Positions 49,718-61,663 of a stretch of 64,000 nucleotides of DNA are shown piece after piece. Numbering within the stretch: the first letter of the stretch is position 1; each line of letters opens with the position of its first letter. The notes under the pieces were generated by a model. That model was given only the letters and a program-made list of their open reading frames with translations. It did no database searches and was not told the DNA's origin. The DNA lies in assembly GCA_001303585.1 (NCBI GenBank), contig LJTT01000014.1, positions 1 to 64,000 on the forward strand, given 5' to 3'. The DNA comes from Betaproteobacteria bacterium SG8_41. GTDB taxonomy: Bacteria > Pseudomonadota > Gammaproteobacteria > Burkholderiales > SG8-41. The translations under genes were made by a program, and so were the position numbers.

Positions 49718-49746
49718 ACCGAGGATGCGGAAGCCTCGGTTTTTTT
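49718..49746 (+). terminator. Rho-independent-type terminator, + strand
   Basis: ACCGAGG atgcggaag CCTCGGT followed by a T-run; no + strand CDS immediately upstream. Confidence 0.7.
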
Positions 49747-49926
49747 GCGAGACGCGATTGATCGCTGGCGCACAGCCCCCGATCTAAGTACTACATATAG
49801 CAGCAAAATGGTGGGGATTCTTCTTCCAGGACCGCCGCCTCGGCGGCGACTCGTAGAAAACCCCGATTCCCCCTCATAATACGGCCTTTCATGTCGAGGA
49901 GTCGCCGGCGCTAACCGGCAGGCATT

Positions 49927-50619
49927 GTGTCAAATCCGCAGCTTAAAATCGAATCGTTTCTCGCCAATCTGCCGCTGTTTCGGGAGCTGGGTCCGTCCGA
50001 GATCGAGCGGATGGCCGCCGGCGCGCGCGTGTTCCATGCCGCCCGCGGCGAGACGCTTTTCCGGAAGGGCGACCGGGTCGAGGGCTTCCACACCATCGTG
50101 TTCGGCCAGATCAAGCTTGCATTTACTGCGCCCAATGGCGGCGAGAAGGTCGTCGAGTTGTTGGGTCCGAACCACACGTTTGGCGAGGCGGTCATGTTCA
50201 TGGAAAGGCCGTATCCCGTGTATGCGCAGGCGCTCGCCGACTCGCTGTTGGTGCATGTCGCCAAGACTGTCGTCTTTGAAGAGATCGAGCGCGATCCGAG
50301 ATTCGCGCGAAAAATGATCGGTGGACTGAGCAGCCGCCTGCACAGCCTGGTGACAGACCTCGAGGCCTACACCTTGCATTCCGGCACGCAGCGCGTGCTG
50401 GGCTACCTTCTCAGAGGCATGCCCGAGGGGGAGTCCGAAAGCGCACCCGTGGAAATTTCACTCCCCACGAGCAAGAGCATCCTCGCTTCCCGCCTGAACC
50501 TCACGCCCGAGCACTTTTCCCGGATTCTTCATGACCTTACCGAGGCCGGTCTGGTCCGGGTTGAGGGACGCAGCATCCGGATCCTCGACCCGGAAGCGCT
50601 GCGTCGCTACGAAGGCTGA
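49927..50619 (+). CDS. dnr: Crp/Fnr family regulator without Fe-S cysteines, DNR-like (predicted NO/heme sensor)
   Basis: FLANLPLFRELGPSEIERMAAGARV...; HTH PTSKSILASRLNLTPEHFSRILHDL; flanks nir cluster. Confidence 0.82.
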   Translation: MSNPQLKIESFLANLPLFRELGPSEIERMAAGARVFHAARGETLFRKGDRVEGFHTIVFGQIKLAFTAPNGGEKVVELLGPNHTFGEAVMFMERPYPVYAQALADSLLVHVAKTVVFEEIERDPRFARKMIGGLSSRLHSLVTDLEAYTLHSGTQRVLGYLLRGMPEGESESAPVEISLPTSKSILASRLNLTPEHFSRILHDLTEAGLVRVEGRSIRILDPEALRRYEG

Positions 50620-50870
50620 GTTCGTGAATCGTGAAACGTAATTTGGCCGCCGATGAACGCCGATACACGCCGATATCGGTGTTCGTAAAACGCAAACCGT
50701 TATCTAGCCGCAGATAAACGCAGGTATAACCGAGAGTCGTCCCCGCTGTCATACGTATTTGAAACTCGTTTCACCTTTTGCGTTTCACGTTTCACGGACG
50801 TTAATATCTGCGTTTATTTGCGGCTAAATTCCGTCTTACGACTTACGATTCACGATTGACGGCTCTTGTT
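50620..50870. repeat. Repeat cluster between convergent dnr and the DUF4202 gene
   Basis: cgtgaatcgtgaaacgtaatttggccgccgatgaacgccgatacacgccgata; atatctgcgtttatttgcggctaaattccgtcttacgacttacgattcacg. Confidence 0.92.
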
Positions 50871-51490
50871 AACAGAGAGGCCACCTCGGGCGGCGGGTTG
50901 ATGAGGTCTGCCGCGGCGCGGCGCCCCCCGGGCGACATCTTGCGCAGCGTCTTGCTCAGTATGTCGAGCAGCTTTGCCTCGCTGTAGCCCTCATGCTGGC
51001 GCGCGAACTCGGAAAGGTAGTGCTCCAGAAAAACCAGGGCGGCCACGTCCTCTAGAAGTTGCACTTCTTCATCCCGCTTGATGCCTTCCTTCCGCAGTAA
51101 TTTCGAGACCCGGCTCACCACGCTCTCCTCGTAGCCGGCCTCGCGCAGGATCCCGGAAGCGGCCTCGGCATGCAGCACCAGGAGCCGCGCCCGCCATTCC
51201 TTGTAGCCGGCCGGTGTCGCCGGGTAACTTGCTCGCGGAATCTCCCAGCGACGGATGTGCTGGCAGCGCACCGCGAGCCTGACCGGCTCGGGGGCGCCCG
51301 GCGCGAACCGGTCGAGCATATCGGTCATACGCCGCGCGTAGACGAGCTCCCTCGGCTGGGCAGCGCCGTCGACGACGTCGCGGTTGGGATCCTCGGCGTG
51401 GGTGGAATCGATTCGCGCGATCGCCCGCTCGTAGCGCCGACCTTCGGGATCCCTGCCCAAGCCCGGGTTTGCCTCGCAAGACCGTCGCAC
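50843..51490 (-). CDS. DUF4202 domain protein
   Basis: VRLAVRCQHIRRWEIPRASYPATPAGYKEWRARLLVLHAEAASGILREAGY; C-terminus NRES* is repeat-encoded. Confidence 0.8.
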   Translation of the reverse strand: MRRSCEANPGLGRDPEGRRYERAIARIDSTHAEDPNRDVVDGAAQPRELVYARRMTDMLDRFAPGAPEPVRLAVRCQHIRRWEIPRASYPATPAGYKEWRARLLVLHAEAASGILREAGYEESVVSRVSKLLRKEGIKRDEEVQLLEDVAALVFLEHYLSEFARQHEGYSEAKLLDILSKTLRKMSPGGRRAAADLINPPPEVASLLTRAVNRES

Positions 51491-51503
51491 GCCCTGTCCA
51501 GGC

Positions 51504-53010
51504 TCAGTGGCTGGTGCCGGCCGACAGCGTGATCTTGTTATGGACGTTGTACTTGCCTGAAGGCCGCTTCATCGGGATGCGCTTGACCTCCTTGAGCGTC
51601 CGGGAATCGTACACCACAAGAGCGCCATCCATGTCCCAGATACTGACCAGCGCGTAGCGGCCGTCGCGCGAAAACTCGACATGCGCTGCCGTTTTTCCCG
51701 GTTCAGGCGTGATTCGGTGTGCAACCTCCAGCGTCCTCTTGTCAATCAGCTGCATCGTATCGCGGTGCTTGCTGTTGAAAGCGTCCACCCAGGCATAAGG
51801 CGTCTTCTCGTGGCTGCGCATGAAGAAACCGGGGCCGAGCGTCGGGATCTGGCGGATGATTTTCCAGTCCTTCAGGTCGATCACGCTCACCACCGCCTCC
51901 CTGAGATTGGGCGTCGCCAGCACGGTCCGCCCCTGATAGGACCAGCTGATCCCCGACCCGAGGTGCGGCAGCCCCGGAAGATCGACGGTAGCGATTCGGC
52001 GCCGCACGTTCAGATTCACGACCTGGCCCTTGACGCCGTCGCGCGCGGCACCGACGAGTGCCGAGTAATCCGGGATGAAAAAGAAATCGTCGAGATAGTC
52101 GTCGAGAACGATTCGTCGCGGCGGGAACGGCCCCTTGACGGGAACGCCCTCGCCCAGACGGAAGTCGTGCACGAGTCCCTGGTAGACGGGCGGCGCATGC
52201 TCGTCGTACGTGAGCTCCCACACCTCCTTGATGTCCTTCAGCGCCGCAACAAACGACTTGCGCGGACGCGCGTCGTACACCGCGGAAACACGCGACGTGC
52301 GGCCCTTGTCATCCTTGACCGCGAGCACGCGAATGGGCCTCAAGTCGTGCGCGTTCAACGCGACCAGCGTATGCGGGAGGTAGTTGCCTACCATGATGAA
52401 GCGCCCGTCGCTCGAGGCCGCGAGATTGCGCGTGTTGATGCCCGCTCGCACCTCGGCGATCATCTTCAGGTTCCAGATATCGTACTTGCTCACCCATCCG
52501 TCTCGCGAGGCGAAGTAGACGAAGCGCCCGTCAGGCGAAAACTTGGGGCCGCCGTGCAGCGCGAAGCGCGATGGAAACCGCGCCAGGCGCTCGAAGCGGT
52601 CGCCGTCGAGGATCGTGACATGGTGGTCGCCCGTCTCGACCACCACAAATATGTTCAGCGGATCGGCCTTGAACACGGGCCTGGCCGGGAGTTGTGCGGC
52701 GTCGTTGTGCACGACTCTCGAGCCTTCGATCTCCGCCATACCCCATTCCGGCAGCTTTGGCGGCGGCGAGTAGATGTAATCCGCAACCGCCCGCAGCGCC
52801 TCGTCCGGAAGCTTGTCCGCAAAGCCAGGCATTTGCGTGGCAACCCGCCCTTTTTGGATGACCGCCAGCGCCAGGGGCCGGCGCAGGCGCTCGAGATTCT
52901 GGGGCAGCAGCGCGCCGGTCACCGCCGTGGCAGGCAGCGCAATGCTGCGCATAGACCTTCTCGCCCGTCTCCTCCGCCGCGGCCGCGGCGCATATGACAA
53001 GCAACACGCT
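51504..53010 (-). CDS. nirN: NirN-like dihydro-heme d1 dehydrogenase; apparent frameshift near the heme c motif
   Basis: d1-type beta-propeller (DGRFVYFASRDGWVSKYDIWNLKMIAEVRAGINTRNLAASSDGRF...); signal peptide and CAACHGGDR lie in a different frame (ORF 52531..53139). Confidence 0.75.
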
Positions 53011-53014
53011 GATA

Positions 53015-53381
53015 ACGCAAGTCTTGAAGCCGCAGATGAACGCAGATATTAACGTCCGTGAAACGTAAAACGTGAAACGTGAAACGAGATTCCGGTACGG
53101 ATACAAGCAGTTTCGATTTTCCGTCATGTCTGCGCGCATCAGCTTTTAGCTGTAGTTGAAATCCGATTCACGCTTCACAATTTACGGAATTGATGCGCGT
53201 GTATCGGCGTTTATCTGCAGTGAATCTCAAATTCAGAAGGCAGAGCGGTTTTTGTACAAGAGAATCGGCGTTTATCGGCGTGCATCGGCGGCTAAATATA
53301 CGGGGCGCGGGGTTCTATTCTTGGATAAACACATCTGCGTGTATCTGCGTTTATCTGCGGCTAAATCGGGTTTTTGCACTA
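53015..53381. repeat. Large repeat cluster in the nirJ-nirN spacer
   Basis: Several copies in both orientations: cgcagatgaacgcagatattaacgtccgtgaaacgtaaaacgtgaaacg; gtatcggcgtttatctgcag; atctgcgtgtatctgcgtttatctgcggctaaatcggg. Confidence 0.92.
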
Positions 53382-54578
53382 CTAGACACTCGTGCGGGCG
53401 CGGCTGTAGGGCGTCACCGCGATCCGATCACGCGACTGCGCAAGTCCGATTTCCTCATCGGTCAGATAGCACGCGGGATCCTCTTCCCAGGGATCACCCG
53501 TCAGCTGCTGGGCGCGCACGCGCGTATTGCCGCCACAGATATCAAAATACGCGCATTCGCCGCACCGGCCCTTTATCCGCCGGGGACTCGCCTTCAGCCC
53601 CGCCATCAGGGGATCGCTCGTGTCCTTCCAGATCTCCGAGAACGGCCGCTCCCGTACATTGCCAAGGGAGTAGTGCCACCACATCGTGTCGGGGTGGACG
53701 TTGCCGACGTTGTCGATGTTGGCAACGTTCACGCCGGACGAGTTACCGCCCCACTGCGCGAGCTTCGCGCGCAGGTGTCCTTCCTTCTCCGGAAAACGCG
53801 CCCTCGCCCAATGCAGCAGATAAACCCCGTCGGCGTCGTTATTTCCCGTCACGAACTCCTTCGGCGTGCCTCGTTCGAGATGGTCCCAGCACGCGCCGAA
53901 GATCACGTCCATGACCCGGCGCGAGGTCGCCAGCATGGCATCGTGCTTGCGGTTTACGTTGCCGCGGCCCGCGTAATTGAGATGGGACAGGTAGAACTTG
54001 TCGATGCCCTCGTGATCCACCAGTTGGAGCAGTCCCGGCAAGTCGTGCGCGTTGTCTTGCGTAACCGTGAACCGGACGCCGACCTTGATGCCGGCCTTGC
54101 GGCAAAACCGGATCCCCGCAAGCGAAGCATCGAACGCCCCCTGCTTGCGGCGAAAGCGGTCGTGCGTCTCCTGAATGCCGTCGAGACTTACGCCGACATA
54201 ATCAAAGCCAATGGCGGCAATACGGTCGATGTTCTCCGGTCCGATCAGCGTTCCATTCGATGACAAACCGACGTAAAAGCCCATTGCTTTCGCGTGCCGG
54301 GCAAGGTCGAAGATATCCGGCCGCAACAGCGGCTCGCCGCCGGAAAGGATCAGCACCGGCACGCCGAAGCGCTTCAGGTCTTCCATGACGGCATGAATTT
54401 CGGCAGTCGAAAGCTCGCCGGGAAAATCCCGGTCCGCCGAAATCGAATAGCAGTGCTGGCAAGTAAGGTTGCAGCGCCGGATCAGGTTCCAGATCACGAC
54501 CGGTCCGGGCGCAACGCGCTTCGGCCCGAGGGGGGTCGGGTCGCGCAGCTCCTGCATGAATTGCGTCACGCGAAACAT
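53382..54578 (-). CDS. nirJ: Heme d1 biosynthesis radical SAM protein NirJ
   Basis: CNLTCQHCYS; GGEPLLRPDIFDLARHAKAMGFYVGLSSNGTLI; C-terminal CGECAYFDICGGNTRVRA. Confidence 0.95.
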   Translation of the reverse strand: MFRVTQFMQELRDPTPLGPKRVAPGPVVIWNLIRRCNLTCQHCYSISADRDFPGELSTAEIHAVMEDLKRFGVPVLILSGGEPLLRPDIFDLARHAKAMGFYVGLSSNGTLIGPENIDRIAAIGFDYVGVSLDGIQETHDRFRRKQGAFDASLAGIRFCRKAGIKVGVRFTVTQDNAHDLPGLLQLVDHEGIDKFYLSHLNYAGRGNVNRKHDAMLATSRRVMDVIFGACWDHLERGTPKEFVTGNNDADGVYLLHWARARFPEKEGHLRAKLAQWGGNSSGVNVANIDNVGNVHPDTMWWHYSLGNVRERPFSEIWKDTSDPLMAGLKASPRRIKGRCGECAYFDICGGNTRVRAQQLTGDPWEEDPACYLTDEEIGLAQSRDRIAVTPYSRARTSV

Positions 54579-54579
54579 G

Positions 54580-54800
54580 ATTTTCTAGCCGCCGATGAAC
54601 GCCAATACCGATTCGTAAATCGCAACTCGTGAGTCGCAAGTCGGATTCAAGCCGCAGATAAACGCCGATGAACGCCGATTTTGATCACCGTGAAACGTAA
54701 ACTGCGTTCCCGACATGGATGAAAATGCGTCTGATCTCATATCTGTGTTTATCTGCGTTTACCTGCGGTTTCAAATGGTTGTTTCCGGTCACTGGTCACG
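54580..54800. repeat. Repeat cluster in the nirH-nirJ spacer, inverted copies
   Basis: caagccgcagataaacgccgatgaacgccgat (+) and gtgtttatctgcgtttacctgcggtttcaaatggttgtttccggtcactggtcacgg. Confidence 0.88.
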
Positions 54801-55298
54801 GTTGGCGAGGCGCAGGCCGGTTTTCTTCAAAATCCGCGTGCTGTATAGCACCTCGTGGCCGCGATCGGCGGTGCCGGCGAGTGCCGCGATTTCCCGCACC
54901 TTGGCCTCGACGTCGGCACGACTCCTGCCATGCACCATGGCAAAGAGGTTATAAGGCCACTCCGGCAGGTGCCGGACGCGCAGGTAGCAGTGGGTCACGA
55001 ACGGCAGCGCCCCAATGCGGCGACCGAGCTCATCTGCCCGATCATCCGGCACGTCCCACACGCTCATCCCGTTGGAGCGGTAGCCAAGCGCGTAGTGATT
55101 CGGCACGACACCGACCCGGCGGATGGCACCCGCGGCCAGCATTCTGCGCATACGGGACATGACCTCCTCGGCCGAGACTCCGACCTGCTCGGCCACGGCT
55201 TCGTAGGGACGTGGCACCAGCGGCAGTCCGGCCTGTGTCGCGACGACGATGCGCCGGTCCACGGCGTCCGGAGCGAAGGGCTCGGCGGGCACGTTCAT
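54789..55298 (-). CDS. nirH: Siroheme decarboxylase subunit NirH
   Basis: Lrp-like HTH, IRRVGVVPNHYALGYRSNGMSVWDVPDD; C-terminus NRDQ* repeat-encoded. Confidence 0.9.
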   Translation of the reverse strand: MNVPAEPFAPDAVDRRIVVATQAGLPLVPRPYEAVAEQVGVSAEEVMSRMRRMLAAGAIRRVGVVPNHYALGYRSNGMSVWDVPDDRADELGRRIGALPFVTHCYLRVRHLPEWPYNLFAMVHGRSRADVEAKVREIAALAGTADRGHEVLYSTRILKKTGLRLANRDQ

Positions 55299-55738
55299 GC
55301 GGCAAGCGTCAGGCCGACGAAGTATTCCTCGGCCTTGGGCATGAGGTAGACACGATGGCCGGTCTCCCGCTCGATGCGGGCGGCCGCGTCTTCGAGCCCC
55401 TCCGGCGTTTCTGTAGCCAGCACGAACCACATATTGAAGGCATGCTCGCGCTCATAGTTATGCGCCACCTCGGGTAACGCGTTCACTTTCTCCGCCACCC
55501 GCTCGAACTCAGCTTGCGGAACTTTCATGGCGGCGAGTGCATATGCGCCCCCCAGGCGCTCGACCTGCCACAACGGCCCGAAGCGCGTCAACACGCGCTG
55601 GTCGAGCAGCCGCCGGATGCGCTCGATCAGCTCGTGCTCGCTGATGCCGAGCCGCGCCGCCGCATCGAGGAACGGCCGCTCGCTCACCGGAAAATCGCCC
55701 TGCAGCGCGTTGATGACAGCGCGGTCGAGCTCATCCAT
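55295..55738 (-). CDS. nirG: Siroheme decarboxylase subunit NirG
   Basis: DELDRAVINALQGDFPVSERPF...VAHNYEREHAFNMWFVLATETPEG. Confidence 0.9.
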   Translation of the reverse strand: MDELDRAVINALQGDFPVSERPFLDAAARLGISEHELIERIRRLLDQRVLTRFGPLWQVERLGGAYALAAMKVPQAEFERVAEKVNALPEVAHNYEREHAFNMWFVLATETPEGLEDAAARIERETGHRVYLMPKAEEYFVGLTLAA

Positions 55739-56711
55739 GAGCCGCCTCCGTCACGTACCGGGCACCGCGCTGCTTGAAGCGGCGGCAGCTGAACAGCACC
55801 TCCCTTGGAAAATCCCCAAGCCCGCAGCGCTCGCACAGCGCCGCGAGCTGCGCAAGAACCGTTTCGCGGCTGCGGCCGTGGATCATGCAAAACAGGTTGT
55901 AGGGCCATCTTGGCAGCGCGCGTGGCCGCCGGTAGCACAGCGTGACTTCCCGCTCCGCGGCAAGGCGGCGCCCCGCCTGTTCAACCATTGCGTCCGGGAC
56001 ATCGAACACCACCATCGCGTTGGCACCGAAGCCGAGCTCATGATGTCGGACCACGACGCCAAAACGCCGGATGACGCCGGCCTCGAGCCAGCGCTGCAGC
56101 TGGGCAATTGCCCCGGATTCGGTCATGCCCGCGCGACGCCCGAGTTCCGCGTAAGGCCTCTCGGTGATGGTAATTCCCGGCTGCAGCGCGGCCACGAGCT
56201 CGGCCTCTGCCGCCCCCAAAACGAGCGGCCCGGCCACGGCCCGCGACCCGCGCACAGGCACCGTGCCGTCGCGCAGATCAAAGCCGAGATCGATGTGAAA
56301 GTCCTCCTCGAGAGGCAATGACAGGACCGGCAAGCCGCACTCATGCTCGATTTCCGCCAGCACGGCGGCCAGCCGCTCACTGTCCGGCGCAGTCGCGACA
56401 AACCAGAGATTCCACTCGTGCTCGCGCTCGTAATTGTGGTTGACCTCGGGATGCGCGCTGACAAGTCGCGCAACTTCCGACAGCCGGTCTCCCGGCACCT
56501 GCAAGGCAGCGAGCGTGCTCGACCCGATGCAGTTGGGCACGAACACCGCGCCAATGCGGCTCACGGCCCCTTCTGCCGCAAGTTTCCTGTACGCCTGGAT
56601 GACTTCCGCTGGTTCTATGTCGCAGTGACGCGCGATTTCGGCAAACGGCTCCGGACACAGCGGGAAGGCACGCTGAAAATCGTTCAGCAGCCGCAACTCG
56701 AGCCCGTTCAT
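55731..56711 (-). CDS. Fused siroheme decarboxylase NirDL
   Basis: Two Lrp-like halves: LNDFQRAFPLCPEPFAEIAR...VNHNYEREHEWNLWFV and LVAALQPGITITERPYAELGRRAGMTE... Confidence 0.93.
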   Translation of the reverse strand: MNGLELRLLNDFQRAFPLCPEPFAEIARHCDIEPAEVIQAYRKLAAEGAVSRIGAVFVPNCIGSSTLAALQVPGDRLSEVARLVSAHPEVNHNYEREHEWNLWFVATAPDSERLAAVLAEIEHECGLPVLSLPLEEDFHIDLGFDLRDGTVPVRGSRAVAGPLVLGAAEAELVAALQPGITITERPYAELGRRAGMTESGAIAQLQRWLEAGVIRRFGVVVRHHELGFGANAMVVFDVPDAMVEQAGRRLAAEREVTLCYRRPRALPRWPYNLFCMIHGRSRETVLAQLAALCERCGLGDFPREVLFSCRRFKQRGARYVTEAAHG

Positions 56712-56712
56712 G

Positions 56713-57891
56713 TCACAGCCCCATGCGGAAAGCGCGCGAGGTAAAGAAGATCCCACTCGGGTTGTCGACCAGGAGCAGCGAGCGGAGCTCGAGCGTCGCC
56801 GTGTCGTAGACCAAGACACGGCTGTCGTCGCGTGCCGAGATCCAGACCGCCTCGCCGCGTGGCGTGAATTCCATGTGCAGCACCGCTTTGCCAGGCACGA
56901 GCGTCTTCACAATTGTTTGCGTCTCGACGTCGATCACCTGGACCTTCTCATTTTCCGGAAACGCGAAGTTGACCCAGACCTGGCGCCCATCGGGCCGCGC
57001 CATGACAAATACCGGCTGGCCGGCAACTTTGATCCGCCCAGCCTCCCGCCACGTTGCAGTATCGACAACCAGCACCTCGTGGCGTCCGACCGCGGGCAGG
57101 AAAGCCAGGCTGCCAGCCATCGCCCAGCCTTCCAGATGCGGCATCTTGTAGACGGGGAGCGGCTGCTCGCCCCTGCCATAGCCGGCAAGCACGCGCTTCA
57201 CGCCGCGCTCGGGATGCCAGAGATCGAGCATGGCCACACCGTCCTCGCCGAAAAGACCCGCAAGATAATAGCGCCCGTCGGGTGTAACCAATGCGTCGTA
57301 GGGCTGCCGCCCGACGTCCTTGAACTTGGTCAACTTCGGCACCCGCGGCTCCGACAGGTCGGCCACCCAGATCTGCCCGGCCTCGAACAAGCTGAAGGCA
57401 AACTGGTTGCCAGCCGAATCCTCCAGGCCGACCACTTTGGCGCGCTGGCTGCCGTCCCCGTAAGCAGCCGGGATGTCGGCGAGCAATTCCAGCGTTTCAG
57501 CGTCGAAAACGCGCACGCCGCCGGGCGTGTAGTTCGCGGCGGCGATAAGCCTGCCGTCCTGCGAAATGGCCCCACCGATGCTGTTGCCGGATTGAACCAC
57601 GCGCACATCGATGCGCATGCGCAGGAGATCCACTTTGGTGAGGCCGCCATCGCGCCCGAAGACGTAGGCATAGCGTCCATCCCTCGAAAACACGACCGAC
57701 GCATGCGACAGGTCGCCCAGCCCCTCGACGGCGCCCAGCTTGGTCTCCCGGGTGGTGTCCACGATCTGCACGCGCCCCGCCGCGCGTTCGATGATGACGC
57801 CAAGATCGCCCGTGCCGCGCAGCTCGGTCTGCACGCAACCGGCAAGGGCCGTCAGGGTTATCGCTGCCAGCGCCGCGGATCTAGCGCTCAT
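56713..57891 (-). CDS. nirF: NirF, heme d1 biosynthesis beta-propeller lipoprotein
   Basis: LTALAGC lipobox; RDGRYAYVFGRDGGLTKVDLLRMRIDVRVVQSGNSIGGAISQDG. Confidence 0.95.
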   Translation of the reverse strand: MSARSAALAAITLTALAGCVQTELRGTGDLGVIIERAAGRVQIVDTTRETKLGAVEGLGDLSHASVVFSRDGRYAYVFGRDGGLTKVDLLRMRIDVRVVQSGNSIGGAISQDGRLIAAANYTPGGVRVFDAETLELLADIPAAYGDGSQRAKVVGLEDSAGNQFAFSLFEAGQIWVADLSEPRVPKLTKFKDVGRQPYDALVTPDGRYYLAGLFGEDGVAMLDLWHPERGVKRVLAGYGRGEQPLPVYKMPHLEGWAMAGSLAFLPAVGRHEVLVVDTATWREAGRIKVAGQPVFVMARPDGRQVWVNFAFPENEKVQVIDVETQTIVKTLVPGKAVLHMEFTPRGEAVWISARDDSRVLVYDTATLELRSLLLVDNPSGIFFTSRAFRMGL

Positions 57892-58216
57892 TGGGAAATC
57901 CTTTGAGCAATTCGTTTACGATCCAGTCGGCTTCCGCCTCGGTCATGAACGCGCCCCATGGCGGCATCGGCGTGCCCGGACGCCCGCCGAGAATCGTGGC
58001 CTTCAGGCCCTCGGCCGGCTTCTGCTTCAGTGCCTGCGGCGTAAGCGGCGGCCCAAGCCCGCCATTGAGCGTCATGCCGTGACAGGAACCGCAGTCCTGG
58101 CGCACGAGACGGACCAGCTCTTTCTGCCGCGCGGCGCCAACGGTTTGCGCTGCGGCAAGGCTCGCGGCGAATAAGAGGGCGCTCACCAGCCACAGCGCTC
58201 GATGGAATGAAGACAT
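57881..58216 (-). CDS. nirC: NirC-like monoheme cytochrome c
   Basis: CGSCHGMTLNGGLGPPLTPQALKQKPAEGLKATILGGRPGTPMPPW. Confidence 0.85.
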   Translation of the reverse strand: MSSFHRALWLVSALLFAASLAAAQTVGAARQKELVRLVRQDCGSCHGMTLNGGLGPPLTPQALKQKPAEGLKATILGGRPGTPMPPWGAFMTEAEADWIVNELLKGFPNER

Positions 58217-58250
58217 GCACAGAACATGCGGGAGCCAAGCCCTGGAGGTG

Positions 58251-58264
58251 TTGATTTGGATCAA
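58251..58264. promoter_or_regulatory. FNR-type box TTGATTTGGATCAA
   Basis: Upstream of nirC-nirF-nirDL-nirG-nirH. Confidence 0.86.
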
Positions 58265-58530
58265 CAATCCCCCCGCGTCGTTCCTCATGCGCCCTGTGGC
58301 ATTTCATGCGGCACGTGCCGCGTCGGCGCCGGCAAACGGCAAAATCCCGGCATCTGCAATCACCACTTTTTGCGTCGCCCAGACGTGGCCAGCGCCCAAG
58401 TTCACCCTTGCGGATCGGTCGCGCGGGCCCCGGAAACAAACGCGCGCGGCGGGGTCCGCCGCGCGCTGGTAAATGAGATCCTCCGCCGTCGATGAGCGGG
58501 AATGTGCGCCAGCCCATCCCCGCGGCACCG

Positions 58531-58845
58531 CTATAGCGCCAGGATAAAGCTCACCATCTTTTTGAGGTCGGCATCGGATACCGCGGGATTGGGCGGCATC
58601 GGCACCGGTCCCCACACGCCCTTCCCGCCCTTCTTTATCTTCTGGGCGAGCATGTCGGCGGCATCCTTCTGGCCCTTGTACTTCTTTGCCACATCCTTGT
58701 AGGACGGACCGACCAGCTTCTTGTCGATCGCATGGCAGGCCGTGCAGTTGTACTTCTTGAGCAGGGCCTCGCTGGCTTGCGCCGCCGGCATCGCGCAGAT
58801 GCCGGCAGTAGCCAGGAGGGTTACGAACAGGATACGACCGCGCAT
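58531..58845 (-). CDS. nirM: Cytochrome c551-type (NirM-like)
   Basis: signal peptide, LLKKYNCTACHAIDKKLVGPSYKDVAKKYKGQKDAADMLAQKIKKGGKGVWGPVPMPPN. Confidence 0.88.
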   Translation of the reverse strand: MRGRILFVTLLATAGICAMPAAQASEALLKKYNCTACHAIDKKLVGPSYKDVAKKYKGQKDAADMLAQKIKKGGKGVWGPVPMPPNPAVSDADLKKMVSFILAL

Positions 58846-58858
58846 TGCAGCTCCTTTA

Positions 58859-60707
<1,849 letters not shown>

Positions 60708-60781
60708 GGTTACGAGCCGTCGTCGTCCCCTAAACTCGCCCGGAAGTCAATCTGCCGAAACCCCGCGCAAGGAGGCAATTC

Positions 60782-61663
60782 GTGCAAGGCGAGGGTACCG
60801 CCTGTTCACGCCCGGATCATGGCCGCGCGGGCACCGTTTACCTGATCGGCGCGGGGCCCGGTGACCCCGAGCTGCTGACGTTGCGCGCGCTGCGCCGGCT
60901 GCAGCAGGCCGACGTCGTGGTCTACGACAACCTGATTGGCGATGGCATTCTTGAGCTCGCCGCGTCCGGCGCCGAACGCGTCTATGCCGGCAAACGCTGC
61001 AGCCGTCATTCGATGCCGCAGGCGGAGATCAACCAGCTGCTGGTCAGCCTCGCGCTCGCGGGTAAATGCGTCGCGCGACTGAAAGGCGGTGATCCGTTCT
61101 TTTTCGGGCGCGGGGGAGAGGAGATCGAAGCGCTCGCGAGCTGCGGCATACCCTACGAGGTGGTGCCGGGCATCACGGCGGCAAACGGCGTTGCCAGCTA
61201 CGCGGGCATTCCGTTAACCCACCGCGAGCATGCGCAATCCTGCATTTTCGCGACCGGGCACCTGAAGGACGGCACGGTAAACCTCGACTGGGAAGCGCTC
61301 GCGCGGCCGCATCAGACCGCCGTAATCTACATGGGCCTTGGCGGGCTCCAGGTCATCTGCCGCCAGCTGGTCAGGCACGGCATGCCGGCGGCGACGCCAG
61401 CGGCGGCGGTGCAATCGGGCACCACCCAGGACCAGCGCGTGGTTACCGGCACCCTCGACACCCTGCCGGACCTCGTGGCTGCCGTGGGCCTCAAATCTCC
61501 CGTGCTGCTGATCGTGGGGGAAGTGGTGAAGCTCCATCGCCGCCTGGCATGGTTTGCGCCGGAGCTGCTGGATCGGGCCGCTTCGATTTCGGAATGTCTG
61601 CCCAGCGAATCACAGCGCCTTGATCCGGTCATGCTCGCATCGATGCAACGCCATAACACGTGA
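60782..61663 (+). CDS. nirE: Uroporphyrinogen-III C-methyltransferase (NirE/CobA)
   Basis: [51 protein letters not shown]; strong SD aaggagg; divergent from nirS. Confidence 0.92.
   Translation: MQGEGTACSRPDHGRAGTVYLIGAGPGDPELLTLRALRRLQQADVVVYDNLIGDGILELAASGAERVYAGKRCSRHSMPQAEINQLLVSLALAGKCVARLKGGDPFFFGRGGEEIEALASCGIPYEVVPGITAANGVASYAGIPLTHREHAQSCIFATGHLKDGTVNLDWEALARPHQTAVIYMGLGGLQVICRQLVRHGMPAATPAAAVQSGTTQDQRVVTGTLDTLPDLVAAVGLKSPVLLIVGEVVKLHRRLAWFAPELLDRAASISECLPSESQRLDPVMLASMQRHNT

Noticed and set aside
53015-53381. Possible CRISPR-like array (many similar short repeats)
   Set aside because: Units are degenerate, irregularly spaced and in both orientations, with no cas genes; fits interspersed repeats
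56710-57906. 398-aa + strand ORF
   Set aside because: Antisense shadow of nirF
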